From Astropecten irregularis (lineage: Eukaryota > Echinodermata > Asteroidea > Paxillosida > Astropectinidae): DNA of 64,000 nt. The position numbers and the translations under genes are program-made. Below are positions 11,791-23,970 of the stretch, one piece after another. Below the pieces are notes generated by a model. The model was not told the origin of the DNA, searched no databases, and saw only the letters and a list, made by a program, of their open reading frames with translations. The stretch covers positions 13,902,602 to 13,966,601 of the forward strand of contig OZ020257.1 of the NCBI GenBank assembly GCA_963971285.1, written 5' to 3'. Positions within the stretch are counted from its first letter, which is position 1. The number at the start of each line of letters is the position of its first letter.

Positions 11791-13664
11791 CCAGCGGGGC
11801 GAATCGAATCCATGCCCAAATTGCATATTTCTATTTCTATCAAAATTAATGGTCATGATTATTTGTTGCGTGATGCGTCAGATGAATTGTTATTTTGCCG
11901 GGATGGGGATGGGTCGCGTGGTGGCCTCGGGGATGGCCATCAGAAGACCGAAGGAGTACCGTTCGAAGGTATGCGGCAACGCGCTGCCGTGGCGCATGCT
12001 CCCACTGATCGATTGATTGATTTGTTGTTGTTGATGTAAAATATTCACTTGTTTCTCGCTTGATTGGACATTAACTGCCCCCATGGTTTGCTCTTTGATT
12101 TAGTGCTCGATGAAGCGTTCACAAGTTTGGTCTTTTACTTCTTTTCGTGGCTGATTACAACTCACACTTAGACCCGAAGCAGCCCGATTACCATCACAGT
12201 ATTACCTACACGAAGCAAGCTGGGCGTGAAATAAGAAGATTTGAAGAAAATAAGCGTCTTGATTTGAAAATGACTCAGTTATTAGTCTTATTTCAAGGTC
12301 GGAGCTTCAGCCTTAACTCAAAGAGGGTATACCATAGAGGTACTGCTCTGTGGTATATATACAAGGTCCCGGTGGACGGAGAATTAACGAACTCAGCAGC
12401 GGTATACAAAATGAATAGAAGCACTGAGGTATAGTCATGCCCTTAAACTGAATGAGGCAGATCAGACTAACGAGTGCAGACCCACTGATCCTCAATTTCG
12501 GATGATGAGTTTTTCTGTTTTGATAAAATGGCTCTTGGCTATCTGCTCTATACCTTGTTGAACACGATACGACTCCGTGGTGTTTGAATCACAAGCCGAC
12601 GTGACAATAATATTTTCATTGACGAAGTAGTTTGGTGATGATGAAATGGAGACACCATAGTCTTGTTTTCTTAAGTTACCGACGTGCCCATTTTGGGTAG
12701 TGGTTCGGGTTACCTATATAGCCCTGCATGCTTGTCAGGGATTGCTCGCCGATCATTCTGCCTGCTAGACGGCGGAGGAGGCAAGAAGATACACGGTATA
12801 ATTCGTGGTATGCTTGTAGCCTCAATATACAATCAGAACCTAATGGCTTTGGAGTTTTTATAACATGAGTAATGCGCCTTTGGACAACACCACAAAGAAG
12901 AGAAAAGGAAAAAAAGAAAAGAACGCCATAAAATAAAATAAAACACCAAAACAGAAACAAACAACAAAATTTTGATAAAACGCGCTGGATTGAATATCCA
13001 ACAGTTCAACATTGCAATTAACATAACATTAAATTACAAATATGTTAAAGGCTATAAAAGTACACTGCCCCGAAAATGATAATTAATGTGTAGGGTATTG
13101 AATTATGTTATCCATTACACAATTATTAATATCCTCTAAATCGACTTTGCCAATTCCAGACAGGGTTAATAATCATAATGTGGGTTGAAATTGTTTTATA
13201 AAAAATGGTTTTATAGTGGAGACTATGTAACAGGGCATAATGTACTAAAACAAATACAATTTTCAGCCGTTTCGTTATGTGTACTATGATTATTCATCGT
13301 GCAGTGACAACAAAATGTATAATGAAAAGCACTAATAGTGTTTTGGCTTCATCCCAAACAATGTAATTATTTGACAAGGCCTTTTCGCATCAGTTAGTAG
13401 AATAATGTGAAGGTGCTGGTACCATTAGATGGGACGAAATAATTAACGGTAATGACATGTGCTATAAACTGAATGATGCGGTACGTCATCTTGTGACATT
13501 TTCGAATCTGGTTTTGTGGAACTTTCCTCTCGTGCAGAAGAATCAATTTAATATTATTTCTCACTCATACGCCTGGTATAAAATTACCTTTCTGTGGACA
13601 AAAACTATTTGGACATTCAACATTTTACATGTGCGTGTTGAGCAGGGAACTGAGCAGATTATCC
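11791..13664. other. Intergenic, nothing recognised
   Basis: Overlapping 60-120-codon ORFs (11671-12434) start inside or beside the SINE and have no protein signature. No other feature is recognised. Confidence 0.4.
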
Positions 13665-13668
13665 ATTG

Positions 13669-14046
13669 ACTATCTTCAGTGCGATAGTCAATATATTAAA
13701 TAATGTTACCCGTGACTATCATCAGTCACTATACCAATGTTACCCGTATGATCATCAGTGCGATAGTCACTATACTAATATTACAGTGACTATCTTCAGT
13801 GTGATATAGTCACTATATCTTCAGTGCGATAGTCACTATACTAATGTTACCAGTGACTGTCTTCAATGCGAAAGTCACTATACTAATGCTATCTTCAGTG
13901 CGATAGTCACCATACTAATACCAGTGACTATCTCCCCGTGCAATAGTCACTTTACTAATGTTACCAGTGACTCCCCTCAGTGCGATAGTCACTATACTAA
14001 TGTTACCAGTGATTCCCCTCAGTGCGATAGTCACTATACTAATGTT
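13669..14046. repeat. Minisatellite with palindromic unit
   Basis: About nine degenerate units of roughly 40-45 bp are seen. Each contains AGTGACTATC, a short spacer, CAGTGCGATAGTCACTATAC and TAATGTTAC. The arms AGTGACTATC and GATAGTCACT are inverse, so every unit can fold. A lone GATAGTCACT remains at 14268. Confidence 0.85.
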
Positions 14047-15277
14047 ACCATGGAATGACATATCTGCAGTGTGATAAGCCCATCGGTCGGAACAATTTAA
14101 ACCATCTTGTATCTGAATGGCATAGTAATAGTATAGGCTTATAAGTGTTACATCTTGAAAATGAACGCACGTGCTTCAACAAGACTGTTGCTTACTAACC
14201 TTCTATTTCTAGTAGAGTACCTTCACTCTCTGGGTAGAAGTTTGATCATTGCTTCAGGAGTAGAGTGATAGTCACTAGCTAGGGTTGTAGCTCATCCCGT
14301 TGTCATATCACAGAGGCTGACGGAGTCCGAACCAAGTCCGTGTTATCTTCCTTGCGTCAAACGAAGTACTGGAGAGCGCTTATCCCATAACACGTTCACA
14401 CACACCGCACGGCCAAGTCACTATGAACTCAGAGCGTGGTCTCAACAATGAATTCGATTCCCACGCAGTGACCGGACCACATCACAGTTTTCTGATGACA
14501 AAAAACCTACGGGCTTTCCGGACCTGCCCATCTAACTTACTCATGCTAGGGTGTATCGTTATATACGCGTTTCAAACTCTTTTACTTTCCCAATTTCAAG
14601 GAGGAGAGGGTACTATGAAGTGTATAATCCGTCAAAGCATAACATATCGTGCTCTTGAACGTTTAATATGCATCGGTTTGAAATATTCATCAGAGTGGCG
14701 TCTGAATATCATCGGTGCATCGTGCACACTTCATCACCCACTGTACCTGATGGCCTAGCCTGTAACTATACCATACATAGGGCAATTACTACAACAGTGG
14801 GAACATGTAGGTCAAATACAGGCTAACCGATGTTGACTAATGGTTATTCGTCTTATAATGAAGTGTATTTCTTCATCCAATGGGAGCCGTTGATGAGAAT
14901 TAAATGCACCAATCAGTGTAGATTTATTCTTGTGGTTTGAAAAAAAAAGATGCCGTCTCATTTATATACAGTACCTTTCTTTGAAATCCATCCACGAAAA
15001 GACATTTAAAAGATTAAGCATCGACACAAGTTGAGCAGGTGTTTCTGATGACAGATAAAACTGCTATCAAATAACATCGGTCTCAAATGAACAGGTTAAT
15101 TATTTACATTAATAGGGGGTCACATGACCCCAGTACCCTTTCGATCTAAGCAGTCTTTTGAAAATGTCACGAGCCGGGCGTGGCTGCTGAAAAATTGAAA
15201 AATCGTTCATTCTCGATTTCACTTTGACAGATTGAAGAAAACAATGTCAATTTCACTTTTTTTCCCGATATGAACGA
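14047..15277. other. Intergenic, nothing recognised
   Basis: The longest frame is 111 codons at 14423-14758. No domain, signal peptide or homologue is recognised, so it is not called as a gene. Confidence 0.4.
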
Positions 15278-15475
15278 TTAAAGGTATAATACATGATTGG
15301 TGAAGGTCACAGGACAGCAGCACTCACACTTTGTATAATCCAGCATGAACATGAAATAATAATCCTGTGAAAATTTGAGCTCAATCGGACATCTGAGTCA
15401 CGAGAAAATAGCGAAAACCTGACTCAGTTTTTCTTGTAAAACATAATGTTTTTGATCTTACCCCGAGATCAAAAA
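15278..15475 (+). mobile_element. MITE family 2, copy 3 (right part missing)
   Basis: TTAA at 15278-15281, then AGGTATAATACATGATTGG and the family interior 'CACTCACACTTTGT'. The match stops after 'CCCCGAGATCAAAA', about mid-element. Confidence 0.65.
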
Positions 15476-15543
15476 CTCCACCCCAAGGCAAGGAAATGCC
15501 AAGATCGATCATAGCAAGTTAATTTGGTAGGAGCGAGTACTCT

Positions 15544-15755
15544 TAACCAATCAGGCTTAGGCTCCCCAGCTCTGTCATCCATCTGAAAATATAGCTTGTG
15601 GTTTTTCATTGAAGCTGAAGCTCTGTTTTCCTTTTCAAACCAAAGATTCCGATTTTCTACTTCCGAATCGCAGCCAAAAGCCTCTATTTTGATACCCGTT
15701 ATTTTAGAATGGATTCACGAAATGGAGCCCGAGCCTGAGCCGGAACCGATGCTTG
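15544..15755. repeat. GGCTC/GAGCC-tipped inverted repeat, copy 2
   Basis: Shares 'CTGAAGCTCTGTTTTCCTTT' and 'CTCTATTTTGATACCCGTTA' with the copies at 2617, 25830 and 31389. It ends with GAGCCTGAGCC units at about 15729-15744. The stretch 15756-16655 that follows holds no gene until the LRR cluster. Confidence 0.65.
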
Positions 15756-16655
15756 GAAAACTAGGCCCCAACATTCTATCTACCTACTTCCTCCTCATTT
15801 TTGTACTGTCAGGAGAGGGCGCACTAACCATTTACGTTACAGTCCTCCAAATGATGCAGTGATCTACCGCAACAAAAAACGGCACAGCATATTAAACGTT
15901 ATAGTTTTGTATGTGACAGATACGTGTGTTGCCACAGAAACTCGTGCTTTGGGGTTGTTGATTGTTGTTATTGTTTTCTATTATTATTTGTTTGTTTGTA
16001 GTTGGGTATGTTTGGTCTGTGTCTGTTGTTCTTTTTTACAGAAAATACTGCAGAAACTTCAACTGGCTTCTTTTCTCATCTAAATCATTATTATGCTGTA
16101 TGCCCAAACTAAATTGAGATTTCCTCTGGTGAAGTTCCTTGTACTTTTTTAATACAAACAGTTGCCAATCTTTTATAATGAAAACCATTTACTTTTACAC
16201 GCACCAAATTAAGGAGACAACAGTAACAAACCAACGTACACCACGACAAACGTGTATGTAGAGTAACTATAATTTCAATATGATGCAAGATTGACCTTAT
16301 GATGGTATTGATTATATCGATCATTACAGAGCGAAGACGCTGTAATTAACTGTACTTATAGAGCCACCTGCAGCCAAACACTCAGACATGGCCTATATCC
16401 TCCTTTATACCTCCATCTGACTGAATATAGAATAATGAGACATGGCTATTTCCTTTCACCAAGTCATTTATTAGGTATAATGAGTTGTAATCAGGCCAGT
16501 GCTGTGCGTTTGTTGTCGCACTATAATCATTACGAGATCGATGACCGAACCGGTGGTTGTCTTAGTATCGTTGGAGCTCCCCATAGAAGTGGTAATATTA
16601 ATCATAATCGTGTATTTATGTTGATACTGACGGTCTGCTTTTGTGAACTCAAACT

Positions 16656-18500
16656 ATGGAGTTTGTCCGTATTCTTCTGATGTTGGAATCACTCCTGGTT
16701 GTGGCAGGCGAACCGATGCTCATGTGTCCTTATGTTTGCGACTGTAATGCCGGTAAGATGCTAGTGGATTGCAAACATAGTGGGCTGGATCGTTTGCCTG
16801 TTGAAGGGATAGCTAACTGGACCAGGAGTCTGTTCTTAGACGGGAACGTCTTCAGTGAGATTACCGATGGGACTTTCTCTCGTTTTGGTCCGTGGCTGCG
16901 CCGTTTGTCTCTCGCCAACAACCTGCTTGAGAATGTGTCCAGCAGAAGTTTCTATCAACTGCCAAGGCTGCAGAGTCTGGACCTGAGTGGGAACTTGCTC
17001 TCCAACATGCCTCTTGACGGTTGGCATGGGCTGCCATCCCTTCAGAGTCTGGACCTCTCCCGAAATCATCTCACCCATCTACCTGGAGATAGTTTCCTTG
17101 GGCTGTCACATCTGGAGGAATTGTACCTGAATGAAAACAGCATTCTGTTCTTCCCAGACGCTACTTTCTCGACTCTACCATCGTTGAGAAAGCTTTCTCT
17201 TGCCGGTAACTTACTCAATTTCGACCCAGTAGGACGGTTTGAAAACATCACTTTGGAAGAGCTTAACCTCTCAAGCAATCGAATACCTCTTACTGCTAGA
17301 GTCAAGGAATGGTTCAGTCCCAACTACACGACGAATTTGAGGTCTTTGTTCTTGGCACACAACGCCATCAGGATACTCCCTCAGAGCGCGTTCATTGGAC
17401 TCGAATATTTATAGCTTCTTGATTTGGGAGGGAACCAACTAAGGGTCATCAAGGAGTATAATTTCAGAGGTTTGCGTCAGCTTAGAGAGCTCAATCTAGA
17501 GGGAAACCTCATGTCCTATTTACATGAAAGAAGCCTCGATGGCCTGTTGAATCTCGAGGTTTTCTCGTTGGAGGGAAATGATTTGATTCGCCTTCCCTGG
17601 AACTTGTTCAACCTCGATAAGAACCTCAAATCACCGAGTGAGGATTCTGATATTTTGACCGACACCTCAACAGCAAGTCGTGGAATCCATGACTCTTCAG
17701 ACTCCAATTTGACATTTGAAGTTGGATTCAGGCGACCGTATTTACTGTCAATCCTAAAGCTCGGCAGTAATTCACTCCACAAAGTTCCCAACATTCAAAC
17801 CCTTGGCTCTTTGATGGTCCTAGATCTCCACAACAACCGAATAGATAAGATCAGACGGGACGCATTTAAGTCAAACAGAAACCTCCTCGAGATACACCTT
17901 GACTTGAACAACCTGGCGGCGTTAGACTACCGGGTCTTCGACGGTCTAGATTCCCTCCAAACAGTCACACTTGGAGGTAACCCCTGGTGGTGCGACTGCG
18001 ACCTGAAGTGGATCCAAGACATGATGTGGTCGGAGCATCAGCCCCCGTGGGCCAAACACCTCACCGAGGACATCATCTGCGCTTATCCCACCATCCTAGA
18101 GGGGAAGGGCCTCCAGGAAGTAGACATCCAACTCATCAAGGATCAGTGTCCTAGCTTCGTGGTGGGCATCGTCATGCCAGTTGTCATCTCGGCCTGGTTC
18201 GCCCTGCTCGGATTCCTCGTGATTCGATTCTGGGTCAGGAAGTGTCTGAGAGTTCGCAAGTTCGACAAAGACCGCAAGTCCAACATCCAGTACTCTAAGA
18301 GGCGGATACTGCGACGACGAAGAGACGGGATAACCAGTGGTCAGACGTTCTATCTGACAACCAAGGTCAGCCAACGCCGCATGACCTTCCCGTTGCAGAA
18401 GAGAGGACACTGCTACATGGAGGTGACCATTTCCCAGGATCCTATTTGTAAAACAGAAATATTGAATCGTGAGAAAAACAAGGTTTGGGATAAGATTTGA
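16656..18500 (+). pseudogene. LRR type I membrane receptor, copy A, interrupted by one in-frame TAG
   Basis: One reading frame spans 16656-18500 (615 codons with the final stop) but is cut by TAG at 17412-17414 (codon 253). It begins with a hydrophobic signal segment (residues 5-18) and an N-terminal cap with Cys24, 28, 30 and 39. Eight LRRs precede the stop and about six follow. The C-terminal cap has NPWWCDC, then one membrane helix (FVVGIVMPVVISAWFALLGF) and a basic tail. The aligned codon in the downstream neighbour is GAG, so one base change explains the stop. Two LRRs are replaced by a Ser/Asp/Thr-rich linker, and the end (VWDKI) lacks the PDZ-like motif of the other four. The frame is open on both sides of the stop, so a recent pseudogene, a null allele, readthrough or an assembly error are all possible. 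No TIR domain. Ligand unknown. Confidence 0.85.
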
Positions 18501-18531
18501 TATAACTTGCCTATTAAACTAGAAACAATGG

Positions 18532-18537
18532 AATAAA
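18532..18537 (+). promoter_or_regulatory. Candidate polyadenylation signal of LRR copy A
   Basis: AATAAA lies 31 bases after the stop codon at 18498-18500, which would give a very short 3' UTR. The motif is common in AT-rich DNA, so it is only a candidate. Confidence 0.35.
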
Positions 18538-18776
18538 AAAACTGTCATGTCAGAGAACAATGACGAATTCAATGAAAAACAATTAAAACAACAGCTTAGA
18601 ACAATGGGGAACAATAATTAAGAGCATTACAGTGAAGCAAATCTGGTCCTTAATTATGCCCGCCATTAGAATTAGAATTTAATATGTGATGCTGTAGCTT
18701 GTAATGTACTTAGTAATACATGTACTGCTGCCTGTCCCTTATTAATTAAAACCTTTCATGCTTATAAAGCTAAGAC

Positions 18777-19055
18777 TATACGCCGTGCCACTGCAAATTA
18801 AATCAAATGAGTGCAGCAACAGCACGGCGGTAGCGCGACAGTTGCGCTAAACGCCGAGCTAAATATTGAAAATGCCGTGCCACTGCCGTTCCGACTACCG
18901 ATAGCGCGGCAGACCCTGTCGAGCCAAAAAGCTTGCCGTGCCGACCTCAATATTTGCCGAGCCAAATTCACGCTAAACGCCGTGCTATTGCCGTGCCAAA
19001 CTTGAAAATGTTAAATTTATTTGAGTTCGGCACGGCAGTAGCACGGCGTATAGCA
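18777..19055. mobile_element. Palindromic element with TATACGCCGTGC ends
   Basis: The left end 'TATACGCCGTGCCACTGC' is mirrored by the right end 'GCAGTAGCACGGCGTATA' at about 19036-19053. The interior repeats 'GCCGTGCCA' and 'CACGGC' in both orientations, so it is self-complementary over much of its length. Flanks 18538-18776 and 19056-19489 hold no gene. Confidence 0.6.
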
Positions 19056-19489
19056 CAGGCCTAAACCATTCAAACTTATTTTAGAATCATGGGGAGGGTT
19101 GTGCCCAACAGCACGTAAGGAAGCTGATAGATCATTGGTATCAGTGCAGAAGTTATCAAATATTTTAATTATCGGCTAAAAATCTGTTTGGAATCGACTT
19201 GTGACAAAGCACAGACGAAAGTCCATATTATTGAAATGGCTTAGGAACGAACTTCCCTTTGATATATGACACTTATGCGTCATTTTGCTCTTTCCTTTGA
19301 AACCTTATCTAAATTATTCAGCATATTAAAATGCTCTGAGTAAGGATATCCTGAAATTCCGATCCTAGCTGGTTATTTTTCAAAGACCTCAAAGGTTTCT
19401 TCACACGATGCTTAAAAATCTCGCAAGGATTGCGAGTTTTTCTCTGCTAGAGAAATCTTACGAAAGTGTCATCGTGTGAAAGGACACCA

Positions 19490-19642
19490 GGGGCCGATTT
19501 CACGAAGCCCTGCGATCGATCGTAACTCGAATTACGAAGGATATTAAACCCATCGCAGGTGGCATGTCCTACGTAGGGCTGCAATGCATCATAAGTCCTA
19601 CGATTGGTAGTAAGTTACGATGAGTTTGGTGAAATCGACCTC
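19490..19642. mobile_element. GGGGCCGATTTCAC palindromic element, type 1, copy 1
   Basis: Starts 'GGGGCCGATTTCACGAAGCC' and ends 'TTTGGTGAAATCGACCTC'. The interior has 'CGATCGATCGTAACTCGAAT' and 'GCTGCAATGCATCATAAGTC'. No ORF. Confidence 0.65.
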
Positions 19643-20201
19643 AGTGCTTTACATGTTTTGTGATACATGTATTAGAGTCAGCACAGTGTTTCTTTTTGCA
19701 TCAGCTGACGTTATACTCATTTTGGGGACTGAATATTTGATCATGATTTTCCTTCTGCTTTATCGATTCTATTATATTTCGACTAGACACCCGACCGACG
19801 CGTTTTGTTCAGCACCATGACGTGGTCCTACTTTACCAACAAAATTTGTATCAACAAGAATATTCCGCGCGTCATAAAACGCTGGATTACAATTTTTCTA
19901 TGCTCTAGTGAACAACTGATATATGACGGTATTTTTCTCTGTATTTTATATTTTTTCTCTACTTTTATCCGGTGACTTTTGTCGTGAATTAATCGTGCAT
20001 AATGCTGTCTAGTAAAGGGAATGAAGCCACAATACACAGAAAAAAAACCTAGAGGTATTATAAATCCAGAACTATTCTTTCATACATGACCTCTCTCAAG
20101 GTCACTCAAGTAGAAGTTGTGTGGTGTTCTACAAAACACGGGTTGGTGTTTGGGACTGACAAGTTCATAGACATACAGACCTTTATGCAGTTTGCATCGC
20201 G

Positions 20202-22136
20202 ATGGATACAGCTCTCTGTTCCCGTGGGGGCGTACGGCCTCGGGATGTGATAGTACGGATTATGGTTGTCGTGATGATGTTCATAGCATGCTTACTGTGT
20301 GACGATGTACCGTCGGCAGAGAACGGCTGTCCTGCAAGCTGTCAGTGCGATGAGGACATGATGTTGGTGGACTGTACAGGTGGAGGTTTGCAAAAGGTTC
20401 CCGCCATGGGAATGCCCAACTCCACCAGGTCGCTGATTCTAGACGGGAACGTCATCAGCGAGCTCGACGGCAAAGTCCTTGCCCTTTATGCATCCTGGCT
20501 TCGAAAGCTGTCACTGGCTGACAACAATCTTCACGAAGTGTCAAACCAAAGTCTGTCCCAACTAGGGCGGTTGAGATCTCTTAACCTCAGCAGTAACCAC
20601 ATCTCTAGTTTGGCTCGTGCTGCCTTCAGAGGAATATCCTCCCTCCGGAAGCTCGATCTCTCTCGCAACAATCTGGAATTTCTGCGTGAGGGCGATTTTG
20701 TCGGCTTACCGAGATTGCAAGAACTGTACCTGAATGAAAACAGCATTTATTCTGTCCAGTCAAAAACGTTTAATAACCTTCCATCCTTAGCAGTGTTATC
20801 CCTCGCCGATAACCTCCTCAGTGGTGATCTTTCTGGATGGTTTATCAACTCTCCCATTGAAAGTTTGGACCTTACAAACAATCAAATACAGTTTTCAGGT
20901 CAAGTCAAAGGGTGGCTTAGCAGAAACGAGACTTCAAGTCTGAAGACCTTGCTCTTGGCAAACAATGGAATCAAGTCCCTGCACAAAGATGCGTTTCTGG
21001 GACTGGTAGGATTAGAGGTCCTTAACCTGGCAGGAAATGGACTTAGTGCGATTGCCGAGTATGACTTCATAGATCTGGAAAGCCTAAGAGAACTGGACAT
21101 TGACAGCAACAGATTAGAGGTCATCGCCGAAGCGTCATTCCAGAATTTGATTCATCTTCGCGTACTCATCCTGGACAATAATCGGCTGGAGAGCCTTCCT
21201 CCAGGTTTATTCAAATCTACTAAGAGTCTCGAAGTGCTGAGTGTGACTGCAAACAGTCTCATGAGCTTAGAAGCGATCGCTGGAAGGAGTGTCCTCCACG
21301 AGTTGCGAGAGGTCGACCTGGCATCCAACCAGATCAGAGATGTCTCCATCAGTACATTCTATTCGACACCAGCCCTAACAGCACTTTGGCTGAGCGACAA
21401 TCACCTCCATCACGTCCCAGACCTCCAGAAACTCGTATCCCTCGAGGTCCTGGAACTGGGCAAGAACCAGATAGCGAAGATAGATGCAGACGCCTTCCAA
21501 CATAACCTGGAACTCCGAGAGATATACCTAGATGGCAATCTCCTTAGCACCCTGGACAGCAACCTGTTCACCGGCTTACCACTGCTCCAGACCCTGACGC
21601 TCTTCGACAACCCCTGGTGGTGCGACTGCCGTTTGATTTGGATGCAGGACATGATTTGGGCAGGAGAGGACTACCCGTGGGCTGAGAATTTCGCCCCCGA
21701 GATAATCTGCGAACACCCCCCGCAGCAAAAGGGTGAGAGCTTGGAGTTTATGAGTCTGTCGACCCTCCAGGAGCTATGCCCTGATCTCAGAATCGGCGTA
21801 TTCTTACCCGTCGTCGGATCGATCTGGTTTTTAGTCTTGGGATGTTGCATCGTTCGGCTCGGCGTCCGGAAATACACCAACGCTCGCAAGTTTCATAAGC
21901 ACAGCAGATCGAACCTCAAGTATCAAAGACGACAATACAGGGCTAGGAAACATGGTATGATACATGTAGGTAAATCGCCCCGCCGATTGGGAACACTGCT
22001 TCCCAAGACGTATAAAGTCAAACATCGCTCCGTGACTTTTCCTCTGACAAGAAAACAACGCACATACTATGAACTACCCAGTACCAGCAGTAAACATTAT
22101 AACAGGCGCAGACGAGTCGCAGTAACGTCTGTATAA
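20202..22136 (+). CDS. LRR type I membrane receptor, copy B
   Basis: Uninterrupted 644-residue frame. A hydrophobic stretch (residues 18-33) is the signal peptide. Met21 would give a more typical signal sequence, so the true start may be 20262. The N-terminal cap has Cys43, 47, 49 and 58. About 16 LRRs of the LxxLxLxxN type run from residue 76 to 466, with the irregular V-K-G-W-L-S repeat at 235-240. The C-terminal cap has NPWWCDC (470-476), then Cys503 and Cys526. One membrane helix lies at about 531-552, followed by a basic tail with SNLKYQRR, TFPLT and YYEL. The last three residues, TSV, fit a class I PDZ ligand. It is the closest relative of copy A, 1.7 kb upstream in the same direction, which suggests tandem duplication. 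It should be a cell-surface recognition or adhesion protein; partner unknown. No TIR domain and no introns. Confidence 0.9.
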   Translation: MDTALCSRGGVRPRDVIVRIMVVVMMFIACLLCDDVPSAENGCPASCQCDEDMMLVDCTGGGLQKVPAMGMPNSTRSLILDGNVISELDGKVLALYASWLRKLSLADNNLHEVSNQSLSQLGRLRSLNLSSNHISSLARAAFRGISSLRKLDLSRNNLEFLREGDFVGLPRLQELYLNENSIYSVQSKTFNNLPSLAVLSLADNLLSGDLSGWFINSPIESLDLTNNQIQFSGQVKGWLSRNETSSLKTLLLANNGIKSLHKDAFLGLVGLEVLNLAGNGLSAIAEYDFIDLESLRELDIDSNRLEVIAEASFQNLIHLRVLILDNNRLESLPPGLFKSTKSLEVLSVTANSLMSLEAIAGRSVLHELREVDLASNQIRDVSISTFYSTPALTALWLSDNHLHHVPDLQKLVSLEVLELGKNQIAKIDADAFQHNLELREIYLDGNLLSTLDSNLFTGLPLLQTLTLFDNPWWCDCRLIWMQDMIWAGEDYPWAENFAPEIICEHPPQQKGESLEFMSLSTLQELCPDLRIGVFLPVVGSIWFLVLGCCIVRLGVRKYTNARKFHKHSRSNLKYQRRQYRARKHGMIHVGKSPRRLGTLLPKTYKVKHRSVTFPLTRKQRTYYELPSTSSKHYNRRRRVAVTSV

Positions 22137-22651
22137 CCTCGCATAATTATGCTATGCAAGCAATTTCAGAAAACCCCCATTACAAAAATTGAAAATGACA
22201 AAAAAACATAATGGGAACTTCAATGTATAACTGTTAAGAACTGCAAAAAGCAACCCAACAGTATATGAAATTTAGTGTTCTGTTGAGGCTTGAACTGCTA
22301 TTCTAGCTTGACATGCATAATACAGGTTATCTTTAGAGGATTTAGTTTAGATATGGATTTTAAAAACTTTATACCGGATTTATTAAAAAGACATTTTCTA
22401 TTTACTAAATGAGCCCTGTTATCGGTATTTTTTATACCGAGATAGTAATTTAGTATCAATATCTTGTTTAATGTTAATGTTAATTATTTTGTGTTTCCTC
22501 CACGGGATGATTTTCAATTTCGATTTTTCAATTTCGGTTGATTAAGAACTCCCAATGAAAAGTCCGACGACTAAAAAATATTAGGTTTACAATAAATTAT
22601 TATAAATTATCATTTCTAGTTAAAAATTTTACAAAACTGTTAACATATAAA
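22137..22651. other. 3' flank of LRR copy B
   Basis: AT-rich and without a recognised element. The nearest AATAAA is at 22591-22596, which would give a 3' UTR of about 460 bases. Confidence 0.4.
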
Positions 22652-23017
22652 TTAAAGGTAGTATCATACTTTGGTAATAGACCAAAACAGAAATATTCAC
22701 AGATTTACATATAACTTTCAGGGTATGAAGATGATGCTGGTAGAAACATACCGTTCAAATGTTTCCGCCTGAAATGGTGTTTTTATCGAGAAATTAGTAA
22801 AACAACGACTGAAAATCTTTGTTATCTTTTAAAAGATCAAAAATAAAAGAGAAAAGTCTTAAGAAATATTGTGGAGGTTGTTCACTGTTTTCTCAAAAAG
22901 CGAGCAACGTATGGGACTGGGAATTTTCACAGATGACTGTTACTGTATCTTCCTTGATATTTTTGCCCATGGATATGTATTTCTTTAACACAAAACAAAG
23001 TATGATACTACCTTTAA
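22652..23017 (+). mobile_element. MITE family 1, copy 3 (complete)
   Basis: TTAA at 22652-22655 and 23014-23017. The ends are AGGTAGTATCATACTTTG and CAAAGTATGATACTACCT, exact inverses. The core palindrome is CTTTTAAAAG. About 366 bp and non-coding; short ORFs inside belong to the repeat. Confidence 0.85.
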
Positions 23018-23166
23018 TTATATTAGTCTTGCATTTTCATTTATTTAATTTGTAATTCACTTTTAATAACTGATCTACGCAAAACTGTAGATAACAACAT
23101 TATGATTCTTGGTAATAAATAATGTATGGTGACTTTTGATACTAAATTGAATAATTTTAGTCAAGT

Positions 23167-23336
23167 AAAATAAAAGACTTAAGAAATACTGTGGCCGTTT
23201 TTCACTATTTTCTCAAAAATTAGGCAACGTATGGGGCTGAAATTTTCACAGATGACTGTTACTGTATCGTTCTTTATATTTTTGCCCATGAATCTGTATT
23301 TCTTTGACAAAAACCAAAGTATGGTACTACCTTTAA
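23167..23336 (+). mobile_element. MITE family 1, copy 4 (right half only)
   Basis: Begins at the 'AATAAAAGACTTAAGAAATA' module and ends at TTAA 23333-23336, only 150 bases after copy 3 in the same orientation. The left half is missing. Positions 23337-23970 hold no gene. Confidence 0.7.
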
Positions 23337-23970
23337 CATTATAATATCCGCTGCATATACTCGTGATATTGGGGGTTTTATGTGTTCAGTTATGGTATGT
23401 GTCAGGTATAATAATATTAGGTTCATTCTAAAGTACCTCCCCACATTTACCAACTGGAAACTGGAACCATAAAACCGTTCACGGTTCGCCTGCTTTTGGA
23501 GTTTTGGGATTTTTAATTTTTTTTCAGTTGGTGTTTACAGCCATTCCTAGCACACAGCACTATAATAACTCATTTTATAACTACACAGGATTTGTACTTC
23601 ACATATTGCTATTGGTACGGTGTAGTCAAGGTCTTCGTTGACAATAGGTGTAAATATAGCCATTCATAGGCAAATTCCATTGTGTGAGACTCTTACCTGT
23701 TGACTAGGTCTCGGCTCCCTACGTAACTATTGTACAAACATATCGAGTACCATAGAATAGACTGGTATCTCTGTCTGAGTGAGTGTACTGACGATGGACA
23801 TCATTCATGGCCTGAGAAATATTTTGAAATGTCATTTATGGAAAAACTTGGAAAATACTTTTTGCAGAATGAGATTTTTCTGCTAGAGTGCCTGAATTTC
23901 CTTCTATCATACGGTTACTGAACAGGTTTTGTTTTCATTACTAGCTCAAAAAGGCATAAAGTTTTAGTAC

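Noticed and set aside
13669..14046. CRISPR-like array
   Set aside because: Spacers are not unique, units are degenerate and the DNA is clearly eukaryotic; it is a minisatellite.
14423..14758. 111-codon ORF
   Set aside because: No domain, signal or repeat support was recognised; this length is expected by chance in 64 kb.
17424..18500. Second half of copy A as a separate gene
   Set aside because: It is in the same frame as the first half, its first codon is TTG, and it starts in the middle of an LRR.
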